From: Planctomycetaceae bacterium
Lineage (GTDB): Bacteria > Planctomycetota > Planctomycetia > Planctomycetales > Planctomycetaceae
Length of the DNA stretch: 64,000 bases
Assembly: GCA_947476295.1 (NCBI GenBank)
Contig: CANJQC010000007.1
Coordinates: 1 to 64,000, forward strand
Direction: 5' to 3'
Shown: piece after piece, positions 1 to 8,490 of the stretch
Position numbering within the stretch: position 1 is the stretch's first letter
Layout: every line of letters begins with the position of its first letter
Made by a program: the position numbers and the translations under genes
Notes under the pieces: model-generated
What the model was told of the DNA's origin: nothing
What the model saw: only the letters and a program-made list of their open reading frames with translations
The model's database searches: none

Positions 1-1098
1 CAGCAAACGTGGCGAGTCCATTATCCGCAGTCATCGCTGCTGGTCGACAGCGATGGTCAATTCCGACCAACTTCGGGCGTTGATCAACCCGGCTGGCTGG
101 TGTCGCTGGGGCATATTGCATGGCCGGAGACATCGGAGCTGCCAAGGCGACTAGTTCCGCTGGGGATTTTCTTTCTGGTGTTGTTTGTACTGACAGTTTC
201 CGTTATCCGGCGGCGATGGATTGGTGTGGCTGGATTGTGCTTGGCTCTGTTTCTCCTTTTTCTGCTTCTTCCGTCCGTGCAACAGGCGCGCGAGGCATCT
301 CGCAGCACAATGGCGAGAAATGAAGCAAGAATGCGGCAGTTTGAAATGGAGGATACTCTGGCAGCGACAGCATCACCTGCTTACCAGGATGATGGGATTC
401 AATTCCAGGGAGGCACTGATCAGTCGTTTGGGGTCTCGACAGAAGGATTCGCTGCAGGCGCGCCTGCTTCATCTGCACCGATGTCCGGCGAAGGCGGAAT
501 GGGTGGCGGTGGATTTGGGGGCGGCATGCCCGGTAGTCCGCCGAACGCAAATGTAGATGCATTCGCTGTTGATGAAACTGCGCCTCCCGGAGCCACAACC
601 ACTCCTCAGCCACGTGACGGAAATGATTCGCCACGTGTCCCGATTCTGAATAAGATACCTTACGCCAGCCGACATCATCAGAAACAAAAAGGCAGCGCCC
701 GCCTTTCCGTCAACGTGAACCTGGACGTCCCTGCTGATTATCAGACTCGCGAATTTGTTTCAGTGGCTGATTCCGTGCATCGACCGTCGATGTTGAGCTT
801 GGTGGTGCAGCGTCGTGGGCAGATTTCCGCCATTCGGTTGGTGGCGGCGTTGATTGTGATTCTGCTGGCATGGCGAATGAGGTCGGCATCCCTGTTGTGG
901 AAGTTGACTCTGGCGATCACGATGTTACTTGTTGCTCTGGGCTTGTCGCCGCTGTTGTCCAATGCGTGGCAGAGCGTTGTCGATGGTCTGGCACTGGGAG
1001 CACTGTTGAGCGTCCTGATGGCGATGGTCTGTGGCTGTCTCAAGTGTTGTGAATGTCCTTGGACATGGTTGAAGAGACGAATGGTCTCGGCTGTTTGA
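1..1098 (+). CDS. membrane protein, 5'-truncated by window edge
   Basis: The reading frame is open from base 1 to a TGA at 1096-1098, so the gene starts before the window; about 365 residues are visible. A possible GTG at 100 is internal and has no reason to be the start. I see a hydrophobic pair around residues 50-95 (LGIFFLVLFVLTVSVI followed by ALFLLFLLLPSVQQA), a Ser/Ala/Gly-rich extramembrane stretch with GGMGGGGFGGG, and three more hydrophobic segments at the C-terminus from about residue 280. The layout is membrane pair, low-complexity loop, membrane block. I do not recognise the family. It ends 13 bases before the start of the large envelope protein at 1112, in the same direction, so the two are probably co-transcribed and may act together in the envelope. 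Confidence 0.75.
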   Translation, partial: QQTWRVHYPQSSLLVDSDGQFRPTSGVDQPGWLVSLGHIAWPETSELPRRLVPLGIFFLVLFVLTVSVIRRRWIGVAGLCLALFLLFLLLPSVQQAREASRSTMARNEARMRQFEMEDTLAATASPAYQDDGIQFQGGTDQSFGVSTEGFAAGAPASSAPMSGEGGMGGGGFGGGMPGSPPNANVDAFAVDETAPPGATTTPQPRDGNDSPRVPILNKIPYASRHHQKQKGSARLSVNVNLDVPADYQTREFVSVADSVHRPSMLSLVVQRRGQISAIRLVAALIVILLAWRMRSASLLWKLTLAITMLLVALGLSPLLSNAWQSVVDGLALGALLSVLMAMVCGCLKCCECPWTWLKRRMVSAV

Positions 1099-1111
1099 CG
1101 GGTGGAATTCG

Positions 1112-4100
1112 ATGTATCAGCATGAAAATGACAAGTGTGTTTCAGGCCCGACTGGGCCGGTACATCCTCTGCCGGTGGCGTTAGCCACCGGTTATGCTGG
1201 ATCGCGTGTGCAAAGCCCTGAGGGGGCGACACATCGCGATGGTTACGAATTGTGTCGGGCCTTCAGCCCTTTGAATTCTTTGCAGCATGTACCGGGGCCT
1301 TACGGCCCCGGCAGAGAGTGTATCGGCCCTGCCGGGCCTGAATTGCAGCGCAGGCAGGTTGCAGCGGGTTGCCAAGGCCATCCCGGCAGGCTGGACCTAC
1401 AGTCGCTGCCTAGCAGACAGCCGGTTGTTCGATGCGCCTATCTTCTGGTTGCTTTGTTTTCATTCGCAGCGATCACACAGGCTCAGGAACCTGACATCAA
1501 TCAGAAAATTCCGCAACCCGACATTGTCGTTCCATATTCACCGGACGAACCGGCTCTGCGTGCCGAACGAGTCTTCATCCGTCACGATGATTTTCTGAAG
1601 CTTTATCAGCAGGCGTTTCCTGATGCCTTGAAGTCGTCGATCGTGAATCCACTGGGATCGACGGTGGTTTCTTCATTTTTCAAAGCCGAAAAACTTACGC
1701 AGGTCGATGGCACAAGATATATCCTTAGCTTGGACGGTCGCTTTGTTGTCTGGAGCGATTCCGAACAGTCCGCCAATGTGCCGCTGCCCATCGGACCGGT
1801 CGCGATTCGCTCGGTAAAGGTCGATGGCAACGCAGGCTCTGTACAGCCCCTTGTGGTGGGGATTCAGGCGGGCGAGATTCAGAATTTTGCGGGCCAGCAA
1901 ATCCCGCAGCAGCAACAGCAGATCGCCAACCTCAACGCCGCGAAGCCAACTACTGAAGGACCTGCCTACACCGTGCAGGTTACCGGCAAGGGGGCTCATG
2001 TTGTCGATGTGTCGTTTGATATTACCGCTCTTGTCGAAGGCGAACTTGGCCGAGCTGACCTGCCGCTGCGGGATGCTTCTGCGGGAACGCTGGAGTGGAT
2101 TTTGCCTGCTGACGGACTTGATGCCAAAGTCAACGGACGCACGAATGTCTATCGCCGTGAAGGTCGCACAGTCATTCTGCCGATCGCTCAATTATCGACC
2201 GTTCGCTTGCAGTGGTTGCCCACGATTCAAAAAGTCGCTGGCGACGTGGTGTTTCATTCGGCGGTCAGTTCCGCGATGTCCGTACAGGATTCCGGAATCG
2301 TGCTCCGCACCACAGTAGCTGTGAACTGTCGTCAGGGTGAGATCTCGGAACTGGACATCACCATTCCAGAAGGCTACTCCGTGCAGTCAGTCACCGGCGA
2401 AGACGTTGCTGTCTGGACAGCTCAAAACACCGATGCGACTCGTTCGGTCCAACTGCAACTGCGACGCGCTGTCAGCGATGCCACCAAAGTGACGCTGCAG
2501 TTGTACGCATCTGCTCCCACGACTGAAGCACTGGCGTCGCTTCCCGTGCCGATCTCGATGGTCAAAGGCGCAAGTCGAGATCTTGGCACTGTGATCCTGA
2601 AGACCGGCTCACAGTTTCAGGTGCGTTCCGATTCGCTTTCCGCAGTAACGCAGATCAATCCCAACGAAGCTCCAACTCCGGAAGGCGATGAATTGCCCGG
2701 TCGTCCAATGCTGGCATGGCGCTACACGCGACATCCGGCCTCTGTCACGGTCAAGGTGACTCCAACCGCTGATGAACTGACGGTAGAGGCCATGCACGCC
2801 GTGCGTCTGGAAGAACAGCGTCAACTCTGGAGCAGCCGGATGACGCTGCGAGTCACCGGAGCACCTCGTTCGCGCATCGACATTGCTGTGCCGAAGGGAT
2901 TTCTGGCTCTGGATGTTACAGCCACCGGACTCAAGGACTGGTATCTTTCAGATGCAGTGGATGGTGACAACGCGAATGTCGATATCCGAAAGCTCAGCAT
3001 CCAATTGATGGATGCTAGTGCTGGGCAGATGCAGGTCGCGATTCAGGGTCAGATGAATCGCGATGCTGATCGAGCCCTGCTTAAGCTGCGGCCGCCTGCC
3101 GTCCTGAACGCGACGAAAGCAGATTCCGAATTGGCCGTGTGGCTCGACGCCGCTTCAGAAAGCGCCGGGCTGGAGATCGGCAGTGACTGGACCGCGAAAT
3201 CCGCAGCGGTGGTGAATCCGACATTTCGCGAAATCGCTCCCTCCTCACCATCGCTGGCATTTCAGAGCAACGCCGTTCGACCCGGCTCATTGTCCGTAAA
3301 ACTGCGGGAGGCCATTTCGACGCTGATTGGTGAATCCGTGACTGTGACCAATGTTACCGAGACCGCCGTTGAGATCACACTCGCACTGAACTGGCAAATC
3401 GCCCGAGCTGCCGCAGATTACTTTGCCGTCGAATTGCCCACCCGTGTTGCGTCGGTCATGACGTTCGATGTCCCCGGCCAGCGCCGCGTAACTCGCGAAG
3501 ATATCGGCAACGACCGAACACGAGTGACTATGCAGCTTCAACAGCCGTTGACCGATCGTCTGTTCGTGCTCGGTACGGCCAGCCTGCCGTTGCCAGCAGA
3601 TCGAGTCATCCGCAGTGAAGTGCCGACCATTGTCGTTCCTGCGGGAGCGCCATCGACCTTGTCGGGACAAGCACATTTCTGGGTTCTGGTGAATCAGTCC
3701 AACGGTCTGCTTCAGCCGAGTGCGGAACAGCCGGAAGACAAAGTCAGCCCGGAACAGATTACGACTCAGATTCCGCCACAGTTGCTACAACAGGCGGTGG
3801 CGGTGACGAGACTACGTCCGGAAACAGCCGTTTGGAATCTTGTGTATCCGGAACAATTCCAGGTCGCTCCGGCCGTTGTCACGCTGGCGACTCACACGAC
3901 GGTGATTGCTGACGACGGCAGTTGGAGAAGTCGACATCAGTTGCAGGTGACGAACGAATCTCGCCAGTTCCTGCCGGTGGTTCTGCCAAAGGGCAGCCGC
4001 CTGTTGTATTGCCTTGTGCAGGGTCGGCCAAGCAGGGTTGTCATTCGCGGTGAAGGCGACGCTGTACGGCATCTGATTCCGATTCCGCAGTCCGGTGCTT

Positions 4101-5566
4101 TGGCGTCCGGGTTTGAGGTCGATTTCGCCTTGGCAGGTCGTTTTGATGATTCTGCCGCGTCGATTCGGAAAGAATGGAAAAGCAGCCGACTGACAATTCC
4201 CGTGCCGAGATTTCCTGAATTCCGTGATGACCCGGAGTTCGGTATTCAAGTCTCCCGCAACCGCTGGAGCGTCTACGTGCCGAACTCCTGGCGAGCGACG
4301 TCAGTAGATGATCCGGAAGCCACCAACGTTGTACGTGCCGCATCGACTGAATTGCAGGATGCCTACCTGTTGTCCGATGTGGAACAGGCCACCACTTTGC
4401 TAAAGAACGTGAAGTCAGCAAAAGGCAACTACGCTCGAAGTAAGGCAATGTCGGAACTGCAGATTGCAACGGAAAGGCTTCAACGCAATTCAGGCAATGA
4501 TTCCGGCGTGGAACGGCAACGCGGGGAGGTGCTGAGCAAGCTGAATGAAATCAACGACGAATACGGAGTCAGCCAGGCACCTGAGGAATTGGCAGGCTCC
4601 GTGATCACAGGCAATGGTTTCCTCTATGAGCAGGATTCTCTACAGAACAATCTGAACTTCAGCAATAGTGCGTCGTTCTTTGAGAGCAACGGGCGCTTTC
4701 AGTCAGGTTCCCGCGGTGGGCAGGAGGATGGTCAGCAAGTAACACCGGACAGCGCATTCCGGTTTGGGATTACGATTCAGGATCTGGAAGAGTCGGATGA
4801 AGCCAGATCACTGAAAGAGGAAGGAAGGAAGTCCGGTGAAGACAACGAGGACGTTAAAAAGCCGCAAGCCAGTTCCAAAATGGCGAGGCCGGAATTGAAG
4901 AGTGAGACGGCGGAGGAAAGCCTCAGCGGCAAGGACGGAGTTGCACGCGAAGGAAAATCCAGTCGATCGAGATTAATGCAGCGTCGTGCAGGGCAGGCGG
5001 AGCTTGGGGAACAAGTGGCACCGGAGAGCCAAACGCTGTCGTTGCAAATACTCGACCAATCTTCACCGGTGCAGGAAGCCATGCCGCCAAAGATGGATGA
5101 TCCACTCAGTCTGGAGGTCCGGCAAACACAAACAGCGACAATCGAAGGACGCACAGCGACGCCGACCGGCCTGCTTTCCCTGAAATTCGATATCCCCACC
5201 GACGGCCAGCAAATCGACTTTCTGCGAGTCGGCGGCAATCCGGCACTTTCGCTTGATGTCCGATCGTCCGAATCCGTGACTAAAGGCACCGGCCTGATTT
5301 GGCTGATCTTCTGTGTCATCGGCATCCTGCTGCTCATTGGTCTAGGCCGCAATGGCAAGCCACTGATCTTCTGCCAACGCCTCTTCCTGATGCTTGCCAT
5401 CGCCGGTCTGGCCGCATGGATACTGACAAGCGGCGACCTGCGAGGATTCGGCCTGATGATGTGCCTTGCAGGATCCGTTGCCTTTGCCGTGACGAGCACA
5501 ATCGCCTGCCAGCGAAACTCAATTCGCGGAGCGATGTTAACGACAGCTGCAGGGAAATCGCACTGA
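1112..5566 (+). CDS. large envelope protein, 1484 aa, family not recognised
   Basis: The frame has only one ATG near its 5' end (1112), preceded by GGTGGA, and no ATG, GTG or TTG lies close to the obvious signal-like segment (YLLVALFSFAAITQAQEP, about residues 112-130). The 110 residues before that segment are a translated REP-like repeat cluster, so the true N-terminus is uncertain. After the signal-like segment comes a long, probably periplasmic, beta-rich region (about residues 130-1090), a Gln/Glu/Lys-rich linker with coiled-coil character (about 1090-1340), and three C-terminal transmembrane segments (from GLIWLIFCVIGILLLIGLG). No enzyme motif was found. It probably works with the preceding membrane protein. 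The gene is certain; its function is unknown. Confidence 0.85.
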   Translation: MYQHENDKCVSGPTGPVHPLPVALATGYAGSRVQSPEGATHRDGYELCRAFSPLNSLQHVPGPYGPGRECIGPAGPELQRRQVAAGCQGHPGRLDLQSLPSRQPVVRCAYLLVALFSFAAITQAQEPDINQKIPQPDIVVPYSPDEPALRAERVFIRHDDFLKLYQQAFPDALKSSIVNPLGSTVVSSFFKAEKLTQVDGTRYILSLDGRFVVWSDSEQSANVPLPIGPVAIRSVKVDGNAGSVQPLVVGIQAGEIQNFAGQQIPQQQQQIANLNAAKPTTEGPAYTVQVTGKGAHVVDVSFDITALVEGELGRADLPLRDASAGTLEWILPADGLDAKVNGRTNVYRREGRTVILPIAQLSTVRLQWLPTIQKVAGDVVFHSAVSSAMSVQDSGIVLRTTVAVNCRQGEISELDITIPEGYSVQSVTGEDVAVWTAQNTDATRSVQLQLRRAVSDATKVTLQLYASAPTTEALASLPVPISMVKGASRDLGTVILKTGSQFQVRSDSLSAVTQINPNEAPTPEGDELPGRPMLAWRYTRHPASVTVKVTPTADELTVEAMHAVRLEEQRQLWSSRMTLRVTGAPRSRIDIAVPKGFLALDVTATGLKDWYLSDAVDGDNANVDIRKLSIQLMDASAGQMQVAIQGQMNRDADRALLKLRPPAVLNATKADSELAVWLDAASESAGLEIGSDWTAKSAAVVNPTFREIAPSSPSLAFQSNAVRPGSLSVKLREAISTLIGESVTVTNVTETAVEITLALNWQIARAAADYFAVELPTRVASVMTFDVPGQRRVTREDIGNDRTRVTMQLQQPLTDRLFVLGTASLPLPADRVIRSEVPTIVVPAGAPSTLSGQAHFWVLVNQSNGLLQPSAEQPEDKVSPEQITTQIPPQLLQQAVAVTRLRPETAVWNLVYPEQFQVAPAVVTLATHTTVIADDGSWRSRHQLQVTNESRQFLPVVLPKGSRLLYCLVQGRPSRVVIRGEGDAVRHLIPIPQSGALASGFEVDFALAGRFDDSAASIRKEWKSSRLTIPVPRFPEFRDDPEFGIQVSRNRWSVYVPNSWRATSVDDPEATNVVRAASTELQDAYLLSDVEQATTLLKNVKSAKGNYARSKAMSELQIATERLQRNSGNDSGVERQRGEVLSKLNEINDEYGVSQAPEELAGSVITGNGFLYEQDSLQNNLNFSNSASFFESNGRFQSGSRGGQEDGQQVTPDSAFRFGITIQDLEESDEARSLKEEGRKSGEDNEDVKKPQASSKMARPELKSETAEESLSGKDGVAREGKSSRSRLMQRRAGQAELGEQVAPESQTLSLQILDQSSPVQEAMPPKMDDPLSLEVRQTQTATIEGRTATPTGLLSLKFDIPTDGQQIDFLRVGGNPALSLDVRSSESVTKGTGLIWLIFCVIGILLLIGLGRNGKPLIFCQRLFLMLAIAGLAAWILTSGDLRGFGLMMCLAGSVAFAVTSTIACQRNSIRGAMLTTAAGKSH
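1140..1340. repeat. REP-like composite palindrome cluster
   Basis: At least three palindromes lie within 200 bases: GGCCC-GACT-GGGCC type at 1145-1158, CCGGTGGC-GTTA-GCCACCGG at 1172-1191, and CCGGGGCC-TTAC-GGCCCCGG at 1292-1311, with a further GGCCC/GGGCC pair at 1325-1338. The same modules, including the lead-in TTCAGGCCCG and CTCTGCCGG, recur at 49150-49375. The cluster lies inside the open frame of the 1484-aa protein. Confidence 0.8.
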
Positions 5567-5570
5567 GTTG

Positions 5571-5705
5571 CACGGCTGGCCAGTTATTGATCATGGGCAG
5601 GCTGTAGGGTGTGACAAGCAACGCGCAGGCACACCGAAACACGGTCATAGTGTACCTGCGCTACCGCCTGTCACACCCTACCAATTCACAAACTGGCCAG
5701 CCGTG
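5571..5705. repeat. nested inverted repeat, MITE- or terminator-like
   Basis: Two nested perfect inverted repeats are seen. The outer arms are CACGGCTGGCCAGTT (5571-5585) and its complement at 5691-5705. The inner arms are GTAGGGTGTGACA (5604-5616) and its complement at 5669-5681. The middle is also partly self-complementary (GCAGGCAC against GTACCTGC). The whole can fold into one hairpin of about 135 nt directly after the stop of the 1484-aa gene. There is no T-run, so a simple terminator is less likely than a small non-autonomous element. The inner arm GTAGGGTGTG also begins the repeat at 43730. Confidence 0.75.
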
Positions 5706-5814
5706 GGGCAAAGCGGCAATGGATTTACATTTGGTGATTCAGGCTGGTATTGTTCATACACAAGACACTTCCACCCGTTTTTGCTCAGACGTCTGCACCC
5801 TTCAAGGAAATCCC

Positions 5815-7368
5815 GTGACTGCTCTGGAACCACTGCTGCTTCTGCATCCTTCCGACAACGTCGCTGTCGCTCGACGATCCCTGCAATCCGGGGAAACGCT
5901 GACGGTGGCAGGCAAGACACTGCAGATTGCGGAGGCCGTTCCCGCGAATCATAAGGTTGCGATCAGCGAAATTCGAGAACGCGATATCATCCGTAAGTTT
6001 GGCCAGCCGATCGGTTCGGCCCGTTCACCGATCGCCAGCGGTCAGTGGGTTCATGTTCACAACGTGAGTATTGAACGTGATAAATCCGGCTATGAATTCT
6101 GCACCGACATTGTGGAGTTTCCAAAACCCGCAGACAGCCGCACATTTATGGGATTCCGTCGTAAGGATGGTCGCGCAGGAACCCGCAACTATATCGCTCT
6201 GATCAGCACGGTCAATTGTTCGGCAACGACGTCGCGGTATGTAGCGCAGGAGTTGGCAAAATCCGACCTCAGCCGATACGGGAACATTGATGGCGTCATT
6301 CCGATCGTCCATAAAAGCGGCTGCGCATTTGCTTACAACGGCGATGATCATCTGCTGTTGAATCGCACGCTGGCTGGATTTGCGCGGCATCCGAACATTG
6401 CCGCATGCCTGGTGCTTGGCCTTGGATGTGAAACCGCTCAGGCCGGACATTTGCAGGAATCGCAGGGACTGGTGCAGCTCGGTGGAGCAAAGCGGCGTGA
6501 GCCGGATGATTCCCTGCCAATGATACTCAATATTCAGGAGGTTGGCGGAGTCCGCAAGACGGTGGATAAGGCCGTCGGCGTGATGCGTGAGTTGATGGTG
6601 CATGCAGATGCAGCACGACGCGAACCGATTCCACTTTCCGAGCTGACTTTAGGCCTGCAGTGTGGCGGCAGTGATGGCGTCAGCGGCATCACTGCGAATC
6701 CGGCGCTGGGTTATGCCAGTGATCTGCTGGTCGCTCATGGCGCTGGATCTGTGCTTGCGGAAACGCCTGAAGTCTATGGAGCCGAACAGTTGCTCACCCG
6801 CCGCTCAGTCAGTCGTGCGGTGGCAGATCGGCTGCTGGACCGGATTCGCTGGTGGGAGGACTATGCGAAAAAGAACAATGCCTCGATTGATAACAATCCA
6901 TCGTACGGAAACAAACAGGGTGGCCTCACGACGATCATCGAAAAATCGCTGGGGGCAGTTGCCAAAGGCGGCACCGCGCCGCTGCGAGCTGTCTACCAAT
7001 TCGCCGAACCGATCACAGAACGCGGGTTTACCTTTATGGATACGCCAGGCTATGACCCAATTTCAGTGACCGGCCTTGTCGCCGGCGGCTGTCAGGTGGT
7101 GGTCTTCACCACAGGACGCGGAAGTTGCTTTGGATGCAAACCAGCACCTACGATCAAAGTTGCCACCAATTCGCCGATCTACCATCACATGCGTGACGAC
7201 ATGGATCTGAACGCAGGATCAATTCTGGAAGGCGCGAGTGTAGAATCCGTTGGAGAAGAAATCTTTGAAAAAATAATCGCCACCGCCAGCGGCGAAAAGA
7301 CACTCAGCGAACAGCAGGGCATCGGCGACGAAGAGTTCTGCCCATGGATGCCGGGACCGATCTTTTAA
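5815..7368 (+). CDS. UxaA/GarD-family sugar-acid dehydratase
   Basis: The protein of 517 residues starts at GTG 5815, chosen because AAGGAAA lies 5-11 bases upstream and the homologous N-terminal domain starts here; the frame is open further upstream but only through the hairpin repeat. Residues about 5-85 form the SAF-type N-terminal domain, and about 110-517 the dehydratase domain with GRAGTRNYIALISTVNC and the C-terminal signature GRGSCFGCKPAPTIKVATN. Family members remove water from D-altronate or D-galactarate to give 2-keto-3-deoxy sugar acids and need iron. The length fits full-length members. The CFGCKPAP region resembles GarD as much as UxaA, so the substrate cannot be settled. No sugar-acid kinase or aldolase is adjacent. 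Confidence 0.88.
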   Translation: MTALEPLLLLHPSDNVAVARRSLQSGETLTVAGKTLQIAEAVPANHKVAISEIRERDIIRKFGQPIGSARSPIASGQWVHVHNVSIERDKSGYEFCTDIVEFPKPADSRTFMGFRRKDGRAGTRNYIALISTVNCSATTSRYVAQELAKSDLSRYGNIDGVIPIVHKSGCAFAYNGDDHLLLNRTLAGFARHPNIAACLVLGLGCETAQAGHLQESQGLVQLGGAKRREPDDSLPMILNIQEVGGVRKTVDKAVGVMRELMVHADAARREPIPLSELTLGLQCGGSDGVSGITANPALGYASDLLVAHGAGSVLAETPEVYGAEQLLTRRSVSRAVADRLLDRIRWWEDYAKKNNASIDNNPSYGNKQGGLTTIIEKSLGAVAKGGTAPLRAVYQFAEPITERGFTFMDTPGYDPISVTGLVAGGCQVVVFTTGRGSCFGCKPAPTIKVATNSPIYHHMRDDMDLNAGSILEGASVESVGEEIFEKIIATASGEKTLSEQQGIGDEEFCPWMPGPIF

Positions 7369-7413
7369 CGTCCTGAAATTTGAGCGAAATGGCGACAGGC
7401 TGCAGAAGTCGCA

Positions 7414-7914
7414 CTATTTCGATGTCTTCCCACCTCGTACCGCGAACGACACGTTCTCGAACTTCAGTTTCTGACACAGGTCGTAGATCAGAATAAACTG
7501 CTGGACTTCAACATCGTCGTTCACGTTCAGAATGATGCGAGTAGAAGGGTCAGCGGTGCCGAGGAGGGTGAGTCGCTGTGAGAGGATGTTGATACCCGGA
7601 AGCGGTTCTTCGTCCAGAAAGACGGCAATCGGATTGTTCCCCGCGACTGACGGTTCAATGCGAATCTGAACTGGCGGGTGTTCCCATGTTTCGGGTTCCG
7701 CTGAGGCCGCAGCTTCCATTGACGACGAACTGTCTCCGTTCAATTCCGCAGGCAGCAATTTGTCCGCTGTGCTGCCAACTGATGCACAAATAAAGAAGAC
7801 AAGCAGCAGAAAGACGACGTCGATCATCGGCGTCATTGTGTCGCCGTCAAACGAGTCGAATCGCCTCGGTCGGGATGGAAGTTTCATCAATGCCTGAACT
7901 TTTTGACGTGCCAA
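7414..7914 (-). CDS. ExbD/TolR-family biopolymer transport protein
   Basis: ExbD/TolR proteins are single-span inner-membrane partners of the ExbB/TolQ proton channel. The signature MTPMIDVVFLLLVFFICAS is near residues 27-45, followed by a periplasmic domain ending in KLKFENVSFAVRGG. The start given is TTG 7914, which has AGGAA just upstream and directly follows the TGA of the upstream exbD-like gene. ATG at 7887 is an alternative and would give 157 aa. It is the second gene of a two-gene exbD pair. No ExbB/MotA-type gene lies beside it, so the channel partner must be encoded elsewhere. Confidence 0.9.
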   Translation of the reverse strand: MARQKVQALMKLPSRPRRFDSFDGDTMTPMIDVVFLLLVFFICASVGSTADKLLPAELNGDSSSSMEAAASAEPETWEHPPVQIRIEPSVAGNNPIAVFLDEEPLPGINILSQRLTLLGTADPSTRIILNVNDDVEVQQFILIYDLCQKLKFENVSFAVRGGKTSK

Positions 7915-8349
7915 TCATTCCTGTGGTAAAGTCACGGCAAAACGAATGCTGCGGATACTGTGTGCGGCACAGTGTTCGATCAATGTCCGGATGGAGCCGA
8001 ATTGAGCATTACGGTCGGAACGAATTCGAACTTCAGGCTGCTTTCCGTCGGCAGGTTTAGCCTCATTTAGGTCTTCAATTCGCCTGAATATTTGTTTCTC
8101 AGTCATCTGGATGCCGCCGACCGACAAATGACCGTCAGGTTCGATCGTGATCGTCAGCCGATGCGGCGACGAAATATCGTCCGTTTGGCCTTTGGACGCA
8201 ACTGGCAGATTCACTTCTCTCGATTGTTCGCTGCGAATAAAGTAGCTGGCGACCAGAAAGAAAATGATCAGCAAAAAAACCACGTCGATCATCGGTGTGA
8301 TATTAAATCGTAGCGGTGTTCGTTGGAGTGAAGAAACAGGAAGTCGCAT
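7915..8349 (-). CDS. ExbD/TolR-family biopolymer transport protein
   Basis: This 144-aa protein has a short cytoplasmic tail, the membrane signature ITPMIDVVFLLIIFFLVASYF at about residues 17-37 with the conserved Asp, and a periplasmic domain. It begins at ATG 8349 and stops immediately before the second ExbD paralogue, so the two are translated from one message. In planctomycetes such pairs are common beside a MotA/TolQ/ExbB gene; here the upstream neighbour is instead a thioredoxin-like gene separated by a strong hairpin. Two different ExbD subunits may form a heteromeric stator, which is an inference. Confidence 0.9.
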   Translation of the reverse strand: MRLPVSSLQRTPLRFNITPMIDVVFLLIIFFLVASYFIRSEQSREVNLPVASKGQTDDISSPHRLTITIEPDGHLSVGGIQMTEKQIFRRIEDLNEAKPADGKQPEVRIRSDRNAQFGSIRTLIEHCAAHSIRSIRFAVTLPQE

Positions 8350-8456
8350 CGAAGCAAACTTTTTGAGCGGCCAAGGGCGGAATCTTGCTGTAAACCTGAC
8401 GACTTTTCTCGAACGCTGCCAGCCTTGAACGCCCCCTCAGCCGGCCCGTCGGCCAC

Positions 8457-8482
8457 CTTCTCCCCCGATCTCGGGGGAGAAG
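8457..8482. terminator. GC-rich perfect hairpin downstream of the thioredoxin-like gene
   Basis: Twelve-base arms CTTCTCCCCCGA and TCGGGGGAGAAG are separated by two bases, just after the stop of the minus-strand gene 8491-9420. It lies where a terminator is expected, but there is no U-tract on the minus strand. CTCCCCC/GGGGGAG hairpins are also dispersed repeats in planctomycetes, so it could be either. Confidence 0.55.
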
Positions 8483-8490
8483 GGACTGGT

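Noticed and set aside
741-1232. Long minus-strand frame opposite the first gene
   Set aside because: The plus-strand frame has clear membrane segments and continues from the window edge; the minus frame is a shadow.
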